A stretch of 64,000 nucleotides of DNA from Escallonia rubra (GCA_033065855.1 JAVXUO010000204.1:1-64000); one strand, 5' to 3'; shown: positions 36,484 to 49,246, numbered from the stretch's first letter. Program-made: numbers and translations. The notes: generated by a model from the letters alone, not told the origin.

Positions 36484-38294
36484 ATTTCAGGAACGCTTGT
36501 TGGGATGGTCCTTTAGTCACTCGGGTTTGGGTTTCTCCTGAGCGGGCTTGGTATATGAAAAATTATATCGAATTATGGCATCTCCTTCTTGAATTGTACA
36601 ATATTCGCATGCAATAGTTAGGAATCTGGTCATACAACGATTGGATCATGCCCCAATTTTATGTGATACCTGTCTGCTTTGGAGTAATTATTACCTGTCT
36701 CGGCGCTTTGAAGCCATGTGGTTATCATCCCCACAGATGTTTATGGTAATTAGAGACGTCTAGTTGTTGCCTTCTATTGGGTTTCCCTCTCTTTCAAATA
36801 ATGAGTAAGAGTAAACTATTGTTGCGAGTTTTTAAAGATTAGAGCTTGTTAGTTTTGGACAATTAGTAGCTCAGATAAAAAATGTGCAGTAGCGCTTGTT
36901 GTTCTATCAAGGTATGTGTTCATTGTCATTAGATTCTTGTCAGGAGGAGTTCTTGCTACATTGTAAACTTGATTTCCTGCTGAAATGTGAAGAGGTTTTA
37001 TGGGCTCAAAGGGCCAAAATTAATTGGTTAGATCAAGGCGATTAGAATAAAAAAACTTTTTCACACTTCTACAATCATTCGACGTAGGTCAAATCAAATC
37101 ACTTCTTTGAACATAAGACTGGGTCACTAATTTCTAATGAAGACTCCATTAGTCCATTATTGTGGACTATTTTAAGAATCGATATTTTTCCTGTGCTTTG
37201 ACTCGTTCTAATGCGATTGTCGTTAGTTCCTACAGCAGTTTTCCTTTCATTCACTCTCATCCTCACATTTCTCACTCCTCAGACTTGCATTTACCCCTGA
37301 GGAAGTTAACAAGGTGGGTTTTGAGCTAGGAGGCATGAAAACATCGAGACCTGATCGTATTCCAACAATAGTTTATCAGAGATGTTGGGGAATTATGGGA
37401 CCTTTAGTAACTACTGCAGTCCTCTCCTTTCTTAATTCTAGACAAATGCTTTCAATGACCAATCAGTCTTTTTGTTACCTTAAATCCTAAGCGGCCGATT
37501 CTGGAATCACCTGCGGATTTTAGGCCCATTGTCTTTGTAATGTCACTTGTAAATTCATCTCTAAGGTCCTGATTACACGAATAACTCCCGTCATCAGTGG
37601 CATTATTTTCCCTTTTCAGAATGCGTTTATCTCTAGGCGTAGTCTTTCCGATAATGTCTTGCTTGCTCAAGAACTCACTAATTGTGTGCGGACTAGGAAA
37701 AAAGGTTGTGTGGTTTTGATTTTGCTCAAATTGGATATGAGCAAGGCTTTTGATAGGGTGAGTTGGGAATTTCTTCGAGAAGTGCTTCTTAGATTTGGTT
37801 TTCCTCACTTTTGGGTGAATTTGCTTTTGCAAGGTGTAAGTACGGTATCTTACTCAATTATAGTCAATGGAGCGTCAACAACTCCTTTCAAGCCTCGCCG
37901 GGCATACGGTAGGGTGAACCTTTTTTCACCTTTCCTATTCATTCTCTATTCTGAAATCCTATCCATGGCTCTACTGGAAGTTGAACATCAAAATAAAATC
38001 TTTAGAATTAAAGTTGGAAAGTTATAACTCAGTTAATGTATGTTGACGACATTTACCTTTTCTTGCCTTTGCATAAAAATGTCGCCTAGAGTATCACTGC
38101 AGTTTGATCAGTTCTAAGTGAATACTGTTAGATGTCGGGTTAATGTATCAATTAGAATAACTCGAGTTTAACAATTAGTTCTAATGCTTCAGCAGAGTTG
38201 ATAATTTTATTTCAGCAAGAATTTGATTTTAACGTGAAGGAGGATATCAACAAATATCTAGGAATTGATTTGGATATTGGTGTAAAAAAAAAGA
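36484..38294 (+). pseudogene. L1-type LINE, copy A, left part
   Basis: Begins in the endonuclease coding region (CWDGPL) and goes on to reverse transcriptase: the GGMKTSRPD block near 37320, SKAFDRVSWEFLREVLLRFGF at 37740-37800 and the YVDDIYLF catalytic box at 38040. Many frameshifts and stops. It breaks at 38294 in a TTGGATATTGGTGTAAA stretch where the CACTA element lies; the rest resumes at 53850. Confidence 0.85.
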
Positions 38295-38530
38295 GACTAC
38301 AAGAAAAAGGGTTTCGGCAACGCTTAATTTTCGATGCTTAAGGAAATGTCATAAATTAGTTATAATTTGCGACACTTCTTTGGTAACGTCGGACAATTTA
38401 CAATACAAGTAATAAAGTGTCACAAAATTTCTGACGTTTTGTAAGTGTCGCTTTATTTATTCGCGACATTAAATAAATGTCATTTACTAACATGTCACTT
38501 AATAACAACGCTTAAAGGACACCGTTTTAA
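38295..38530. repeat. CACTA left subterminal repeats
   Basis: TIR followed by repeats of GTGTCGC, GCGACA and CGACATT-type units on both strands; counterpart at 53331-53849. Confidence 0.8.
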
Positions 38531-38863
38531 CCATTTCTGTCTTTTTATATTTTATTTATACATGGTACATGAAAACGACGAGAACCAAAAAGAATTCCGT
38601 GAGAAACTCTGGCGTAAAACTCTTCGTCCTGTTCATCTTCTCCAAACTCTCTCCCCAAATCGCCTCCCTCTCTCCCCCCAAATCTCTATTGCTCGATTTG
38701 CCTCTTCTTGGCGGTTCAAGACCGCCACCGCCCAAATCCCATTTTTTCCCTAGTCGCGTGATCTTGCCGCTCTCTCTGTCTCTCTCGCAAGTGATATTTC
38801 CTGGTCTCAATTCGTTGTAGATGCTTGGATGGTGACGTGCAATTCCGATCCGATTTCAGCAAG
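38531..38863 (+). other. Probable captured first exon or leader of a host gene
   Basis: Pyrimidine-rich DNA of a kind seen in 5' leaders, ending in a strong splice donor, CAGCAAG|GTATGT, exactly at the Gypsy target duplication. After the Gypsy element the intron continues (GTATGTTAAGTTC at 48407). The parent gene is not recognised. Confidence 0.4.
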
Positions 38864-38868
38864 GTATG

Positions 38869-39452
38869 TGTAACAACCTCACATCATGAGACAGAAGAAG
38901 CACCACCAACCCAAGAAGAAGCTCCATCAGCTCAAGAAGCCAACCATGAAGTTCCAGCTCAGCAGGCAAACAATCGAGCTCATCCCAGGATTAAGATCAA
39001 GAAGAAGGCATTGGCGCCACTGAGTACGACGCCGCTTGGAGGACAAATTCGCGCCAAGAGAAACGACGCAGCTTCGATCACTTAATCCATAAGTGAGACG
39101 ACAACGTTTGGCTGTTAACCCATTTACATGAAGACGACACCGTTTGGTTGTTAACCCATTTACATGAGACGGCACCGTTTGGCCTCTTCCCTGCATTTTT
39201 GAACTTTACCGCTTGTTAGTTTTTCTGTTTGAAATTCTGTTAGGATCTCCATTTAAATCAGGGAAGGAAGGCATGAGACTGGCATGTATGATCAATACCA
39301 GAATTCTGCTCTCTCTATTCTCTCTGTCTATCTTCTTCAAATCTAATAAAGCTCTTAATTTCTTCTTCAATTTTCCTCTCTGAATTTGTGTGAGCTTTGC
39401 GAATCCAAAGGTAATTGCCATGGCTTTGAGCGTCTCTTCAAGATACGCTACA
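38869..39452 (+). repeat. Gypsy 5' LTR (584 bp)
   Basis: Begins TGTAACAACC and ends GCTACA. Contains a pair of ~35-bp direct units around TTAACCCATTTACATGA and an AATAAAG near the 3' end. Confidence 0.95.
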
Positions 39453-39454
39453 AC

Positions 39455-39467
39455 TGGTATCAGAGCC
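39455..39467 (+). promoter_or_regulatory. Primer binding site (tRNA-Met)
   Basis: TGGTATCAGAGCC, two bases after the LTR, complementary to the 3' end of plant initiator tRNA-Met. Confidence 0.9.
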
Positions 39468-39515
39468 TCCTAATCGGGGCTTGTACTAGTCTTAGCTGTA
39501 GTAAAATTCATTTCA

Positions 39516-42500
39516 GTGATCGTCTGTAGTTGGAAGGAATCAAATGGAGTAGCTGAGATGCCGAGATCAGTGAAGAATAATCAACTCACTGAGACAGAAA
39601 ATCATGACTTCCAGGAAGCAATGGGGAATAGAATTGCTGCTTATGATGTGCGCATGGCTTCTGTAGAAACTACGATGGGAGACTTGCAGAGAGGCAATTC
39701 AACCTTGCACCAGAGCTTCTCTGATCTTAAGCTGGAACTCACTAGCTTCATGGCTCAAATGAATACTCGAACAGAAAACAGTCACAAGACAAATACTGAG
39801 CGTGGAGAGTCTAGTCACAGGCACAATCGAATGGATTTCTGACTTCAACAGAACACTCAACCGCCTCATGCAGGTAACCTGCCACCTCCTCAGTTACCTA
39901 AACTCTCATTTCTAAGGTTTAATGGTGACGACCCCAGGGGTTGGGTGCGCAAGGCTGAGAAATACTTCGACATGTGTCCTATACATGAGGACTACAAGGT
40001 TCCTTATGCATCGGTGCACTTCGATGCTCAGGCAAAACATTGGTATGCTGCCTATATTAAACCAGTAGAGAATGTTGATTGGGAGTCCTTTGTGAAGGAT
40101 CTGTATGCTAGGTTCTCAGTATTAACTGGAGTGAGTGTGTTGGGAGAGTTCAATAAGCTCAAACAAATTGGGACAGTAGACGATTATTTTAACAAATTTG
40201 AAGCACTACGAGCTCAAGTAGTGCAAGAGTTTGACTATTTGGATGAATCTTATTTTTGCATGAGTTTTATTGGAGGCTTAAGGCCTGAGATCCAGAGTAG
40301 AGTTGAACAATTTAAGGTGGGGAGTCTTACTAAGGCTATATACATAGCCCGAAGAGAAGAAGTGGCAATTCAAAAATTGTTAAAGGGACACAAGTCTATG
40401 CACACTGCAACCCCCACATCCAACTACACCCAAACTTCCTATAAGCCTACATTTACCAACCCTGGACCATCCTATAAGACTGCCAAACCAACCACAACCC
40501 AACCTATACCATCAAAACCTCCAGCCTTACCTTACACCAGCAGTTTCCAAAATGGCCTATTACCAACTCCTCCCAGACCCCCTCTAAGATTTAATCAACT
40601 GTCCACAGAGGAACACCAAAGGAGGTTAAGTCAAGGGTTATGCTTCAGGTGTGGAGCTAAGTTCGAACCAGGTCACAAGAGTGTGTGCCCTATGAAATCT
40701 ATAGCCATGATCATAGCTGAAGATGATGAGGTCACAGAAGCTACTGACAGCTCTATGACAGAAACTGAGGATCCTCTCAACTCTCTAAACCAAGAACTCA
40801 ACCCTGAACTAGAGATTAGTGTCCATGCCCTGGCTGGTAACAAGACACACCATACCATCAGGATACCTGGACAAGTTGAAGGCAATGAGTTCAGCATCCT
40901 AATTGACACATGATCAACTGATAACTTCCTTGACCCTCAGTCAGCAAGTAAACTGAGATGCATTCTGGAAAGTACTACTCCATTGACAGTGGTTGTAGCT
41001 AATGGGGCAAGATTGAAGTCTGATACAGTGTGCAATAATTTCACATGGGAAATGGGGTCACAGAAGTTCAACACTAAGATAAGAATTCTGCCATTGGGAG
41101 GGTGTGATTGTGTCCTTGGTATGCAGTGGCTGAGACAATTTGGCAATGTTAACTTCAATTTTGATGACAACCAAATCTCATTTCAGTACCAAGGCAAGCT
41201 CATAATATTGGAGGGAGGAGAATTCAAGGGAACTACTATCAAGATGATCACAGCAACAGCCATGAACAACTTGATCACAAATAATGTGGGAACACTCTTT
41301 GGTCAAATCTATGTTGTGACCATTCCCTCAGGAGATGGATAACAACCTGTTGAAATACAAGAACTATTGGCAGAGTACCAAGAGGTGTTTGATGAACCTA
41401 AAGGGTTACCACCCCACATGAGTCATGACCATTTCATTCCATTTATTGAAGGAGTTAAGCCTGTCAACCTGAGACCATACATGGTCTCATATGTGCAGAA
41501 GAATGAAATTGAAAAGATCATAGCAGAGCTGCTACAAACAGGTACTATCAAACCTAGCAACTCTCCCTTTGCATCACCCATACTTTTAGTCAAGAAAAAA
41601 GATGGGAGCTAGAGGATGTGTGTCGACTACAGTGAACTTAATAAGCTGACAATCAAGGACAGGTACCCCATCCCTGTCATTGATGATTTGTTGGATGAGC
41701 TGCAAGGGTCCACCATTTTCACTAAACTGGACCTTAGGAGTGGCTATCACCAGATACGAGTGGTAGACACTGATACTCACAAGACTGCTTTCAGGACACA
41801 CACAGGGCTTTATGAGTTTTTAGTCATGCCCTTTGGGCTAACTAATGCTCCATCCACCTTTCAAAGCTTGATGAACACAATATTTCACCCATATCTGAGG
41901 CAGTTTGTACTAGTTTTCTTTGATGATATCTTAATATACAGTAAGAGTATGCAGACTCACTTAGTCCACCTCAGGCAAGTGCTACAGCTAATGAGGCAAC
42001 ATTGCCTATATGCAAAGATGAGCAAGTGTACCTTTGCTCAAGGGCAAGTTGAGTATTTGGGGCATGTGGTGAGCAAAAATGGTGTAGCAGCAGATATGAG
42101 CAAGGTGGAAGTCATGCTCAACTAGCCAACACCAAGAAACCTTAAAGGGTTGAGAGGGTTTCTAGGCCTCACTGGATACTACAGGAAGTTTGTTAAACGC
42201 TATGGAGTGATTAGTAGGCCTTTAACCAATTTATTAAAGAAAGATGCATATCACTGGGATACTTCATCTGCTCAAGCCTTCAGTACACTGAAGCAAGCCA
42301 TGGCAACCACTCCTGTCTTGGCATTTCCAAATTTCACACTTCCTTTTGAGGTGGAAACTGATGCATGTGATGTAGGCCTTGGAGCAGTTCTTATGCAACA
42401 AGTTAAACCATTGGCCTACATTAGCAAAGGATTGGGTGTTAAGTGCTTAGGGCTCTCCACTTATGAAAAAGAGCTTCTAGCCTTAGTGCATGCTATTACT

Positions 42501-44291
42501 AAATGGAGTCCCTACCTCAGCCATAACCACTTCATAGTCAGGACTGACCACAGCAGCCTGAAATACCTTATAGGACAGAGGGTTACATCTATGCTGCAAC
42601 AAAAATTATTGTCCAAGCTTCTGGGTTTCGACTTTGAAGTGCATTACAAAAAGGGAACATACAATGTGGTAGCAGATGCCTTATCAAGACTACCACATCA
42701 AGACCCTGAAGAATGCAATGCAGTGACTGTGGTGACTCCCCTATGGCAACAAGAGCTGCAAAACAGCCTTGAGAATGATGATCTAGCTCCAAAGGCAATC
42801 CAAGAACTGCTGCTTGATTCCATGGCAACTTCCTTTTATACCCTTCAGGGTGGCATACTGAAGTTCAAAGGCAAGGTGTATGTTGGTAGCACAGGACAGA
42901 TCAGAAATCAGATTTTACAAGAGCTTCATACTACTGGTCTGGGTGGCCATTCTGGGATTCAAAATACATACATGAGAACCACTATGTTCTTCTATTGGCC
43001 TAACATGAAGCAGCAAATTACCAAATTGGTAAGTGAATGCTCTTCTTGCCAACAGAATAAGTCTGAGAATGTACCCTACCCTAGGCTACTACAACCTTTA
43101 GAGATCCCAGGGCAGATGTGGACACATCTGACTATGGATTTTGTGGAAGGGTTGCCTAAGTCCCAAGGGAATGATGTCATTTTTGTGGTGGTAGATAGGT
43201 TGAGCAAATATGCTCACTTTATTAGCCTAACCCACCCATTCACAGCAGAACTAGTTGCTCAGAGTTTTCTTGACAATGTCTTTAAGCTCCATGGAATGCC
43301 CACTGCCATCATCAGTGACAGAGATAAAGTCTTCCTATCCAACTTCTGGACTAAGCTCTTCAAGCTAATGAGAACTCAACTGGCCTACAGTTCATCCTAT
43401 CACCCAGAGACAGATGGACAAACTGAAAGAGTGAACAAGTGCTTAGAGAACTACCTCAGATACATGTGTAGTACCAGGCCTCATAGTTGGGCCAGATGGT
43501 TGACTTTGGCTGAATATTGGTATAATACTAGCTACCATGCTTCAATCCAGATGATTCCTTTTGAAGCTGTCTATGGCCACAAACCCAAGATTCTCAGCCT
43601 AGCTACACCTGAATCTACCAATATCACAGAATTAGACAGCTACTTGAAAGACAGAAGCAGGGTATTGAGCTTACTCAAAGATAACTTGACATAAGCTCAG
43701 GCTTGAATGCAACAGTACGCAAACCTCCATCGTACTGAGAGAGAGTTTGTGGAAGGAGATTGGGTTTACCTAAGGCTACAGCCCTACAGACAGACTTCCT
43801 TAGGCCTCAAAAGGAATATGAAGCTCTCACCTAAGTTCTTTGGACCATACCAAATAACCCAGAAGGTCAGCAAGGTTGCATATAAGCTTAAACTTCCAGA
43901 AGGGTCTAAAATACACCCAGTTTTTCATGTTTCTCTGTTGAAGAAGAAGTTGGGCAGTCAAATTACTCCTACAACTCACTTGCCATACTTAGGCAGTGAT
44001 GGATAGATTTTGATGGAACCAGTTGCTGTGCTAGATCGAAGACAGATTAAACGAGACAATCAAGTTGTCACCCAGGTTTTGATTAAATGGTCCAACGCCA
44101 ATCACGGGGATGAGAGCTGGGAAGATTGGGCAATGATCAAGTGCAGGTTTCCGTATTTTGACCCTTGTGGACAAGGGTCAACTGAAGGGGAAGGGGATGT
44201 AACAACCTCACATCATGAGGCAGAAGAAGCACCACCAACCCAAGAAGAAGCTCCATCAGCTCAAGAAGCCAACCATGAAGTTCCAGCTTAG
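39516..44291 (+). pseudogene. Gypsy gag-pol polyprotein, broken by nonsense codons
   Basis: All domains lie in one reading frame. Order: leader peptide, gag (39945-40400), zinc knuckle CFRCGAKFEPGHKSVC (about 40640-40690), protease (about 40880-41130), reverse transcriptase with its FFDD box (41460-42000), RNase H (42350-42700), integrase zinc finger HHCC (42930-43070), integrase core (43110-43640) and chromodomain (44010-44160). In-frame stops lie at 39840, 40911 (inside the protease active-site motif), 41340, 41610, 42123, 43692, 43704 and 44004. I see no frameshift. Made for reverse transcription and integration of the element; not functional here. Confidence 0.92.
44184..44197 (+). promoter_or_regulatory. 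Polypurine tract
   Basis: GAAGGGGAAGGGGA directly before the 3' LTR, the usual plus-strand primer site. Confidence 0.85.
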
Positions 44292-44489
44292 TAGGCAAAC
44301 AATCGAGCTCATCTCAGGATTAAGATCAAGAAGAAGGCATTGGCGCCACTGAGTACGACACCGCTTGGAGGACATATTCGCGCCAAGAGAAACGACGCAG
44401 CTTCGATCACTTAATCCATAAGTGAGACGACAACGTTTGGCTGTTAACCCATTTACATGAAGACGGCACCGTTTGGCTGTTAACCCATT
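44198..44489 (+). repeat. Gypsy 3' LTR, left part
   Basis: Matches the first ~290 bp of the 5' LTR, then stops at AACCCATT (44482-44489), the left copy of the insert's target duplication. Confidence 0.95.
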
Positions 44490-44835
44490 GATGCCAAGGA
44501 AAGTGGGTTCGTACTTACGTGGAGGTGCCACAAAGGCTGCAGTCCGTGTCAGCTTCCAAGTATGTAAAGTGAGAGACAGCTGAGAGCAAGGCTTCCCAGA
44601 CAGGCCATGAGGAATGGCAGTGCTGCGGAGGCAAAGCTAAGACGAACAGGGCCGGCAGTCGATAGTCCATGTCAGGGTCCGAGTCGAGGTCCAAGTCAGG
44701 GTCCAACGTTATGATCTTAAGTTATGTCCAATTTTGTGTTTCTCTCTCTAGAATCCAAGAGCTCTCCAATTCTAGAGTGAGAAACTGATTTTTGTGAGAA
44801 TGAAGAAGAAGTCCTTTCTTGAGTTGTAAAGTTCA

Positions 44836-44844
44836 CTATTTATA
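44836..44844 (-). promoter_or_regulatory. Possible TATA box of the insert
   Basis: TATAAATAG on the minus strand, followed within ~80 bp by CTTCTTCTTCATTCTC, typical of an LTR U3-R junction. Position is the only evidence. Confidence 0.4.
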
Positions 44845-45289
44845 GCAAACAGTGTGCTTATGTCATAAAGTGCCACATGTCGTCCCCTGGGAGTGACACG
44901 TCACCAGAGGGTCCCAAAATACCGGTTCTCCGTTAGATTGCCGGTTCCCAAATTCGGTTGCCTGCCCCACACCGCGTCACTCTACCTGTCTGAGAAGACT
45001 GACCACACCGCGGTATGATCAGAGTAAACCCGTTGCCCCAGCCACCAATCCAAGCCTTTACTGAATCCCACGAGGTGCGTCAAGAGACGCGCAGAGAACC
45101 TGACAGTGGTGAGGGTTACCCCTGTAGCCAACTGCCAGACGGACTAGGCGCGATGCCCTCCAAGGACCTGCTCTCGTCCCGGAGTGACCCGGGGGTCATT
45201 GCCCTGGTGGTGTCGATGATCAATGGTAACATGAGCGGACATGGTTGCAGCTCAGTGCTCCAAGTCCATGGCGAGGGGTCCTCGTACCG

Positions 45290-45735
45290 GAGCCCCCTGT
45301 GACTGTGACGGCGATGGCTATGAGGTTATGAGCCCATCCCGGTATGGGGGCCGAAGCCCCCCTTGTGATTGAGACGGCGATGGCTATGAGGTTGTGAGCC
45401 CATCCCGGTATGGGGGCCGAAGCCTCCTTGTAATTGAGACGGCGATGGCTATAAGGTTGTGAGCCCATCCCGGTGCGAGGCCGAAGCCCCCCTTGTGATT
45501 GAGACGGCAATGGCTATAAGGTTGTGAGCCCATCCCGGTACGAGGCCAAAGCCCCCTTGTGATTGAGACGGCGATGGCTATAAGGTTGTGAGCCCATCCC
45601 GGTACGAGGCCGAAGCCCCCTTGTGATTGAGACGGCGATGGCTATAAGGTTGTGAGCCCATCCCGGTACGAGGCCGAAGCCCCCTTGTGATTGAGACGGC
45701 GATGGCTATAAGGTTGTGAGCCCATCCCGGTAGCA
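45290..45735. repeat. Tandem array T1, ~64-bp units
   Basis: Seven units of 64-66 bp, each with GAGACGGCGATGGCTAT, GTTGTGAGCCCATCCCGG and a GAGGCCGAAGCCCCC stretch. Later units are more alike than the first. Confidence 0.9.
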
Positions 45736-45765
45736 TGCAACATCATTGTGGCGCATGAGCGCGGT

Positions 45766-46160
45766 GCCTATAGCACGAGACAATACCTGGTGCCTGGGGC
45801 ACGTGTTGTGAAAGTGATGCGGCGACGATCGTCGCGAAGCAATACTTGGTGCCGAGGCACGTATCATGAGAATGGCACAAGGGCGCGACGACGAACGTCG
45901 TGGAGCAATACTTGGTGCCGGGGCACGTATCATGAGAATGGGGCAAGGGCGCGGCGACGAACGTCGCGGAGCAATACTTGGTGCCGGGGCACGTATCATG
46001 AGAATGGCGCAAGGGCGCGACGACGAACGTCGCGGAGCAATACTTGGTGCCGGGGCACGTATCATGAGAATGGCGCAAGGGCGCGGCGAAGAACGTTGCG
46101 GAGCAATATTTGGTGCCGGGGCACGTATCATGAGAATGGCCCATGGGCGCGGGTTGGGTG
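45766..46160. repeat. Tandem array T2, ~66-bp units
   Basis: About six units with GAGCAATACTTGGTGCC, GGGGCACGTATCATGAGAAT and a near-palindromic CGACGAACGTCG. 66 is a multiple of three, so all frames stay open as repetitive peptides on both strands; I do not call these as genes. Confidence 0.9.
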
Positions 46161-46394
46161 TCTCGAAGACAGGATGTGAGCTAAGTGTACCTGTCATAAC
46201 AAGATAATCAATGCAACATGTAGTAGTGACAAAGTTGGGGAGTGATGGTATGCGGTTGTCAATGACGGGTTGTTCGTAGGTGGCATGCAACTTTGGGTGA
46301 CGGGCATCACGGGACGGTGCGTGATCATGGGCGTCGGACGAGAGACGTCACAGAGTTGATGTATGAACGTCCGTAAACATCGCGGAGGTGCAAA

Positions 46395-47820
46395 GACTCG
46401 AGAAATATGTATGCGGGAAAGGGGTGAACCACCGGGGGAAAGTGGCCAAGGCCAAGCCCCCCCAGGAGGCCGAGGCCGACGCTTATGGCCTGGGGAAGGC
46501 AGAGGCCGACCCCCCTGGGGTTGGCCAAGGCCAAATGGCCAACTCTCATGAAGGAGCCCAGGGTCACTCCCCCCTCTTGGTGAACTTTGGGCGCGCCGAC
46601 GGTAGGTGTTTTGATGGGCAAATACAAATCCGAAAGTTGCATCATGATGAGTGTGTCGACGCAAATTGTACCTACATGACGAACGAGATGTCAAAGTCAC
46701 GTGCAAAGCGTACGAAGTGAAAAAAAGTGTGAAAAGGGGTTTGCGCAGAGGGGTGAACCACCGGGGGGAAGTGGCCAAGGCCAAGCCCCCCAGAAGGCCA
46801 AGGCCGACCCCTATGGCCTGGGGAAGGCCGAGGCCGACCCCCCTGGGGTTGGCCAAGGCCAAATGGCCAACTCTCATGAAGGAGCCCAGGGCCACTCCCC
46901 CCTCTTGGTGAACTTCGGGCGCGCCGACGGTAGGTGTTTTGATGGGCAAATACAAATTCGAAAGTTGCATCATGACAAGTGTGTTGACGCGAATCGTACC
47001 TACATGACGAACGAGATGTCAAAGTCACGTGCAAAGCGTACGAAGTGAAAAAAAGTGTGAAAAGGGGTTTGCGCAGAGGGGTGAACCACCGGGGGAAAGT
47101 GGCCAAGGCCAAGCCCCCAGGAGGCCGAGGCCGACCCCTATGGCCTGGGGAAGGCCGAGGCCAACCCCCCTGGGGTTGGCCAAGGCCAAATGGCCAACTC
47201 TCATGAAGGAGCCCAGGGCCACTCCCCCCTCTTGGTGAACTTCAGGCGTGCCGACTGTAGGTGTTTTGATGGGCAAATACAAATCCGAAAGTTGCATCAT
47301 GACGAGTGTGTCGACATGAATCGTACCTACATGACGAACGAGATGTCAAAGTCACGTGCAAAGCGTACGAAGTGAAAAAAAGTGAGAAAATGGGTTTGCG
47401 CCGAGGGGTGAAGCACCGGGGGAAAGTGGCCAAGGCCAAGCCCCGTAGGAGGCCGAGGCCGACCCCTATGGCCTGGGGAAGGCCGAGGCCGACCCCCTGG
47501 GGTTGGCCAAGGCCATTTGGCCATCTTCCATTTTCGGAGCCCAATGTCACTTCTCCTTTTGCGAACTTCGGGCGCGCTGTCGGTAGGTATTTTGACAAGC
47601 AATGACGATTCTGAAAGTTGCGTTATGACGAGCGCGTTGCCGAGAATCATACCCACGTAGCGATCAAGGTGCCAAGGTTACGTACGAAGCATACAAGAGA
47701 AAGAAGTACAAAAAAGGGGTATGCGGGAAAGGGGTGAACCATCGGGGGAAAGTGGCCAAGGCCAAGCCCCCTAGGAGGCTGAGGCCGACCCCCTGGGGTT
47801 GGCCAAGGCCATTTGCCCCT
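46395..47820. repeat. Tandem array T3, ~328-bp units
   Basis: Five GTGAACCACCGGGGG-type landmarks at 46424, 46753, 47081, 47407 and 47735 (326-329 bp apart). Units contain GGCCAAGGCCAAG and GGCCGAGGCCGAC sub-repeats and a CGTACGAAGTGAAAAAAAGTG stretch. The last two units are more diverged. Confidence 0.9.
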
Positions 47821-48100
47821 TGACCCCGATTCTCCAAATACGCCGTCGGCCGATATTTTTGATGAAAAGGTGTTCGGATGGTCTCGGCGTGACGATCGCG
47901 TTAGCGTTAGTGACGTCGACGCGAAAATAAGATGTCTAAGTCACGCACGAAACGCAAGGAACGAGAAAAAGCACGTGTCTTGGGCGCGCGGGCGCTGACC
48001 AGTTTGATGCGTTGGAAAATTGACCGTTGATAATGTCGATGTGTTCGCGTGAAATAGGACTCCTATTGGGCCCTTGGGTATGACCAGAATAGGTTGGGAA

Positions 48101-48406
48101 AACCCATTTACATGAGACGGCACCGTTTGGCCTCTTCCCTGCATTTTTGAACTTTACCGCTTGTTAGTTTTTGTGTTTGAAATTCTGTTAGGATCTCCCT
48201 TTAAATCAGGGAAGGAAGGCATGAGACTGGCATGTATGATCAATACCAGAATTCTGCTCTTTCTCTCTCTATTCTCTCTGTCTATCTTCTTCAAATCTAA
48301 TAAAGTTCTTAATTTCTTCTTCAATTTTCCTCTCTGAATTTGTGTGAGCTTTGCAAATCCAAAGGTAATTGCCATGACTTTGAGCGTCTCTTCAAGATAC
48401 GCTACA
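48101..48406 (+). repeat. Gypsy 3' LTR, right part
   Basis: Continues the LTR from AACCCATTTACATGAGACGG to GCTACA, followed by TSD GTATG. Confidence 0.95.
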
Positions 48407-48411
48407 GTATG

Positions 48412-49246
48412 TTAAGTTCACGACTATCCCTTCATTTTCGTTATAGCAATTTTTGATGTCTTGCGTTCATGTCATTTAATATCTTGCCAGCATGTATTGT
48501 GTAACTAATCGTAATTGATGTGATCTTTTGCGTTCCTTAATTCGTGCTTCATGTTGCTGGTTTTGTGTGTGATATGTGACATTGTGGCATTCAATTTCGG
48601 GAAATTTCATGTCAACAATATGGACGATAGTGGAAAGAATGAAATAAGTTGTTCTTGATTGACACATTGTTGTAGGATGTGAGTGTTTTGATGCTTCAGT
48701 GGTGCAGGGCCTTCTTTGAATTCTTATGCATCTTTGCCAAAATTAAAAGAAAGGAAATCATATATTCATGCATGCTAATGTTGTCACAAATTATGGAATA
48801 AATGTGCGAAGAGGTTAGGATGTCAATTATTTTTTATTCTCGTTGGTTGTTTAGTCTAGATCAAGAGATGTTAGTTGGGGGTTCTCTGCTCTTGGTATTT
48901 TCAGTTTGTATAATATTGAACACCCATCAATTTAGTAGTTTAAATTACAAAATGCATCGGTCAACACATTTACGTCATGATTTAGTCGACGTACGGCAGC
49001 GATTTAATAGTTTGGCTGATTAGTAATGGGGTGAACTTAAGGACTGTCCAAAGCAGTTAATAGCAGTCCCTGTTCCCCCACGTTGGCTGAACCCAAAGAT
49101 GAAATGACCTTTCTTTTGGAGCTGATGTTCTCTTTCTGGTAGAAGTCATAGGTAGTGGAAATGCATACTGAAATCAGCATCATTTATGGCAAAGAAGGCA
49201 GTGTTATGCCAATGCCATGGGCTGAATAGCTTCTTGATGCAACTCA
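48412..49246. other. CACTA interior, intron-like DNA
   Basis: T-rich DNA following a splice donor; no coding exon recognised. Confidence 0.4.

Larger units (their letters stand above)
44490..48100. mobile_element. Unclassified 3.6-kb insert in the Gypsy 3' LTR
   Basis: Flanked by the 8-bp duplication AACCCATT (44482-44489 and 48101-48108). Removing it leaves an LTR matching the 5' LTR. Its ends (GATGCCAAGG and GGTTGGGAA) show no clear inverted repeat. It is GC-rich, has no transposase or reverse transcriptase, and about two thirds is tandem repeats. On the minus strand a TATAAATAG box (44836-44844) is followed by LTR-like leader DNA, so a solo LTR or LTR-derived element in reverse orientation is possible; 8-bp TSDs point instead to a hAT-like class. 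Confidence 0.75.
38869..48406 (+). mobile_element. Ty3/Gypsy chromovirus LTR retrotransposon
   Basis: Complete structure: TSD GTATG (38864-38868 and 48407-48411), LTRs TGTAAC...GCTACA, PBS at 39455, one coding frame 39516-44291, polypurine tract 44184-44197 and a 3' LTR split by a 3.6-kb insert. The C-terminal chromodomain places it among chromoviruses; the subclade (Reina-like?) is a guess. The two LTRs differ by about a dozen substitutions and one 8-bp indel by eye, so it is fairly old. Confidence 0.95.

Noticed and set aside
45743..47656. Several long frames on both strands with repetitive peptides
   Set aside because: They follow from GC-rich tandem arrays T2 and T3; T2 has a 66-bp period that keeps all frames open. 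No domain or start context.
44490..48100. hAT or Helitron identity for the insert
   Set aside because: The 8-bp TSD fits hAT but the ends are not inverted repeats; the ends also lack Helitron TC/CTRR signals. Left unclassified.
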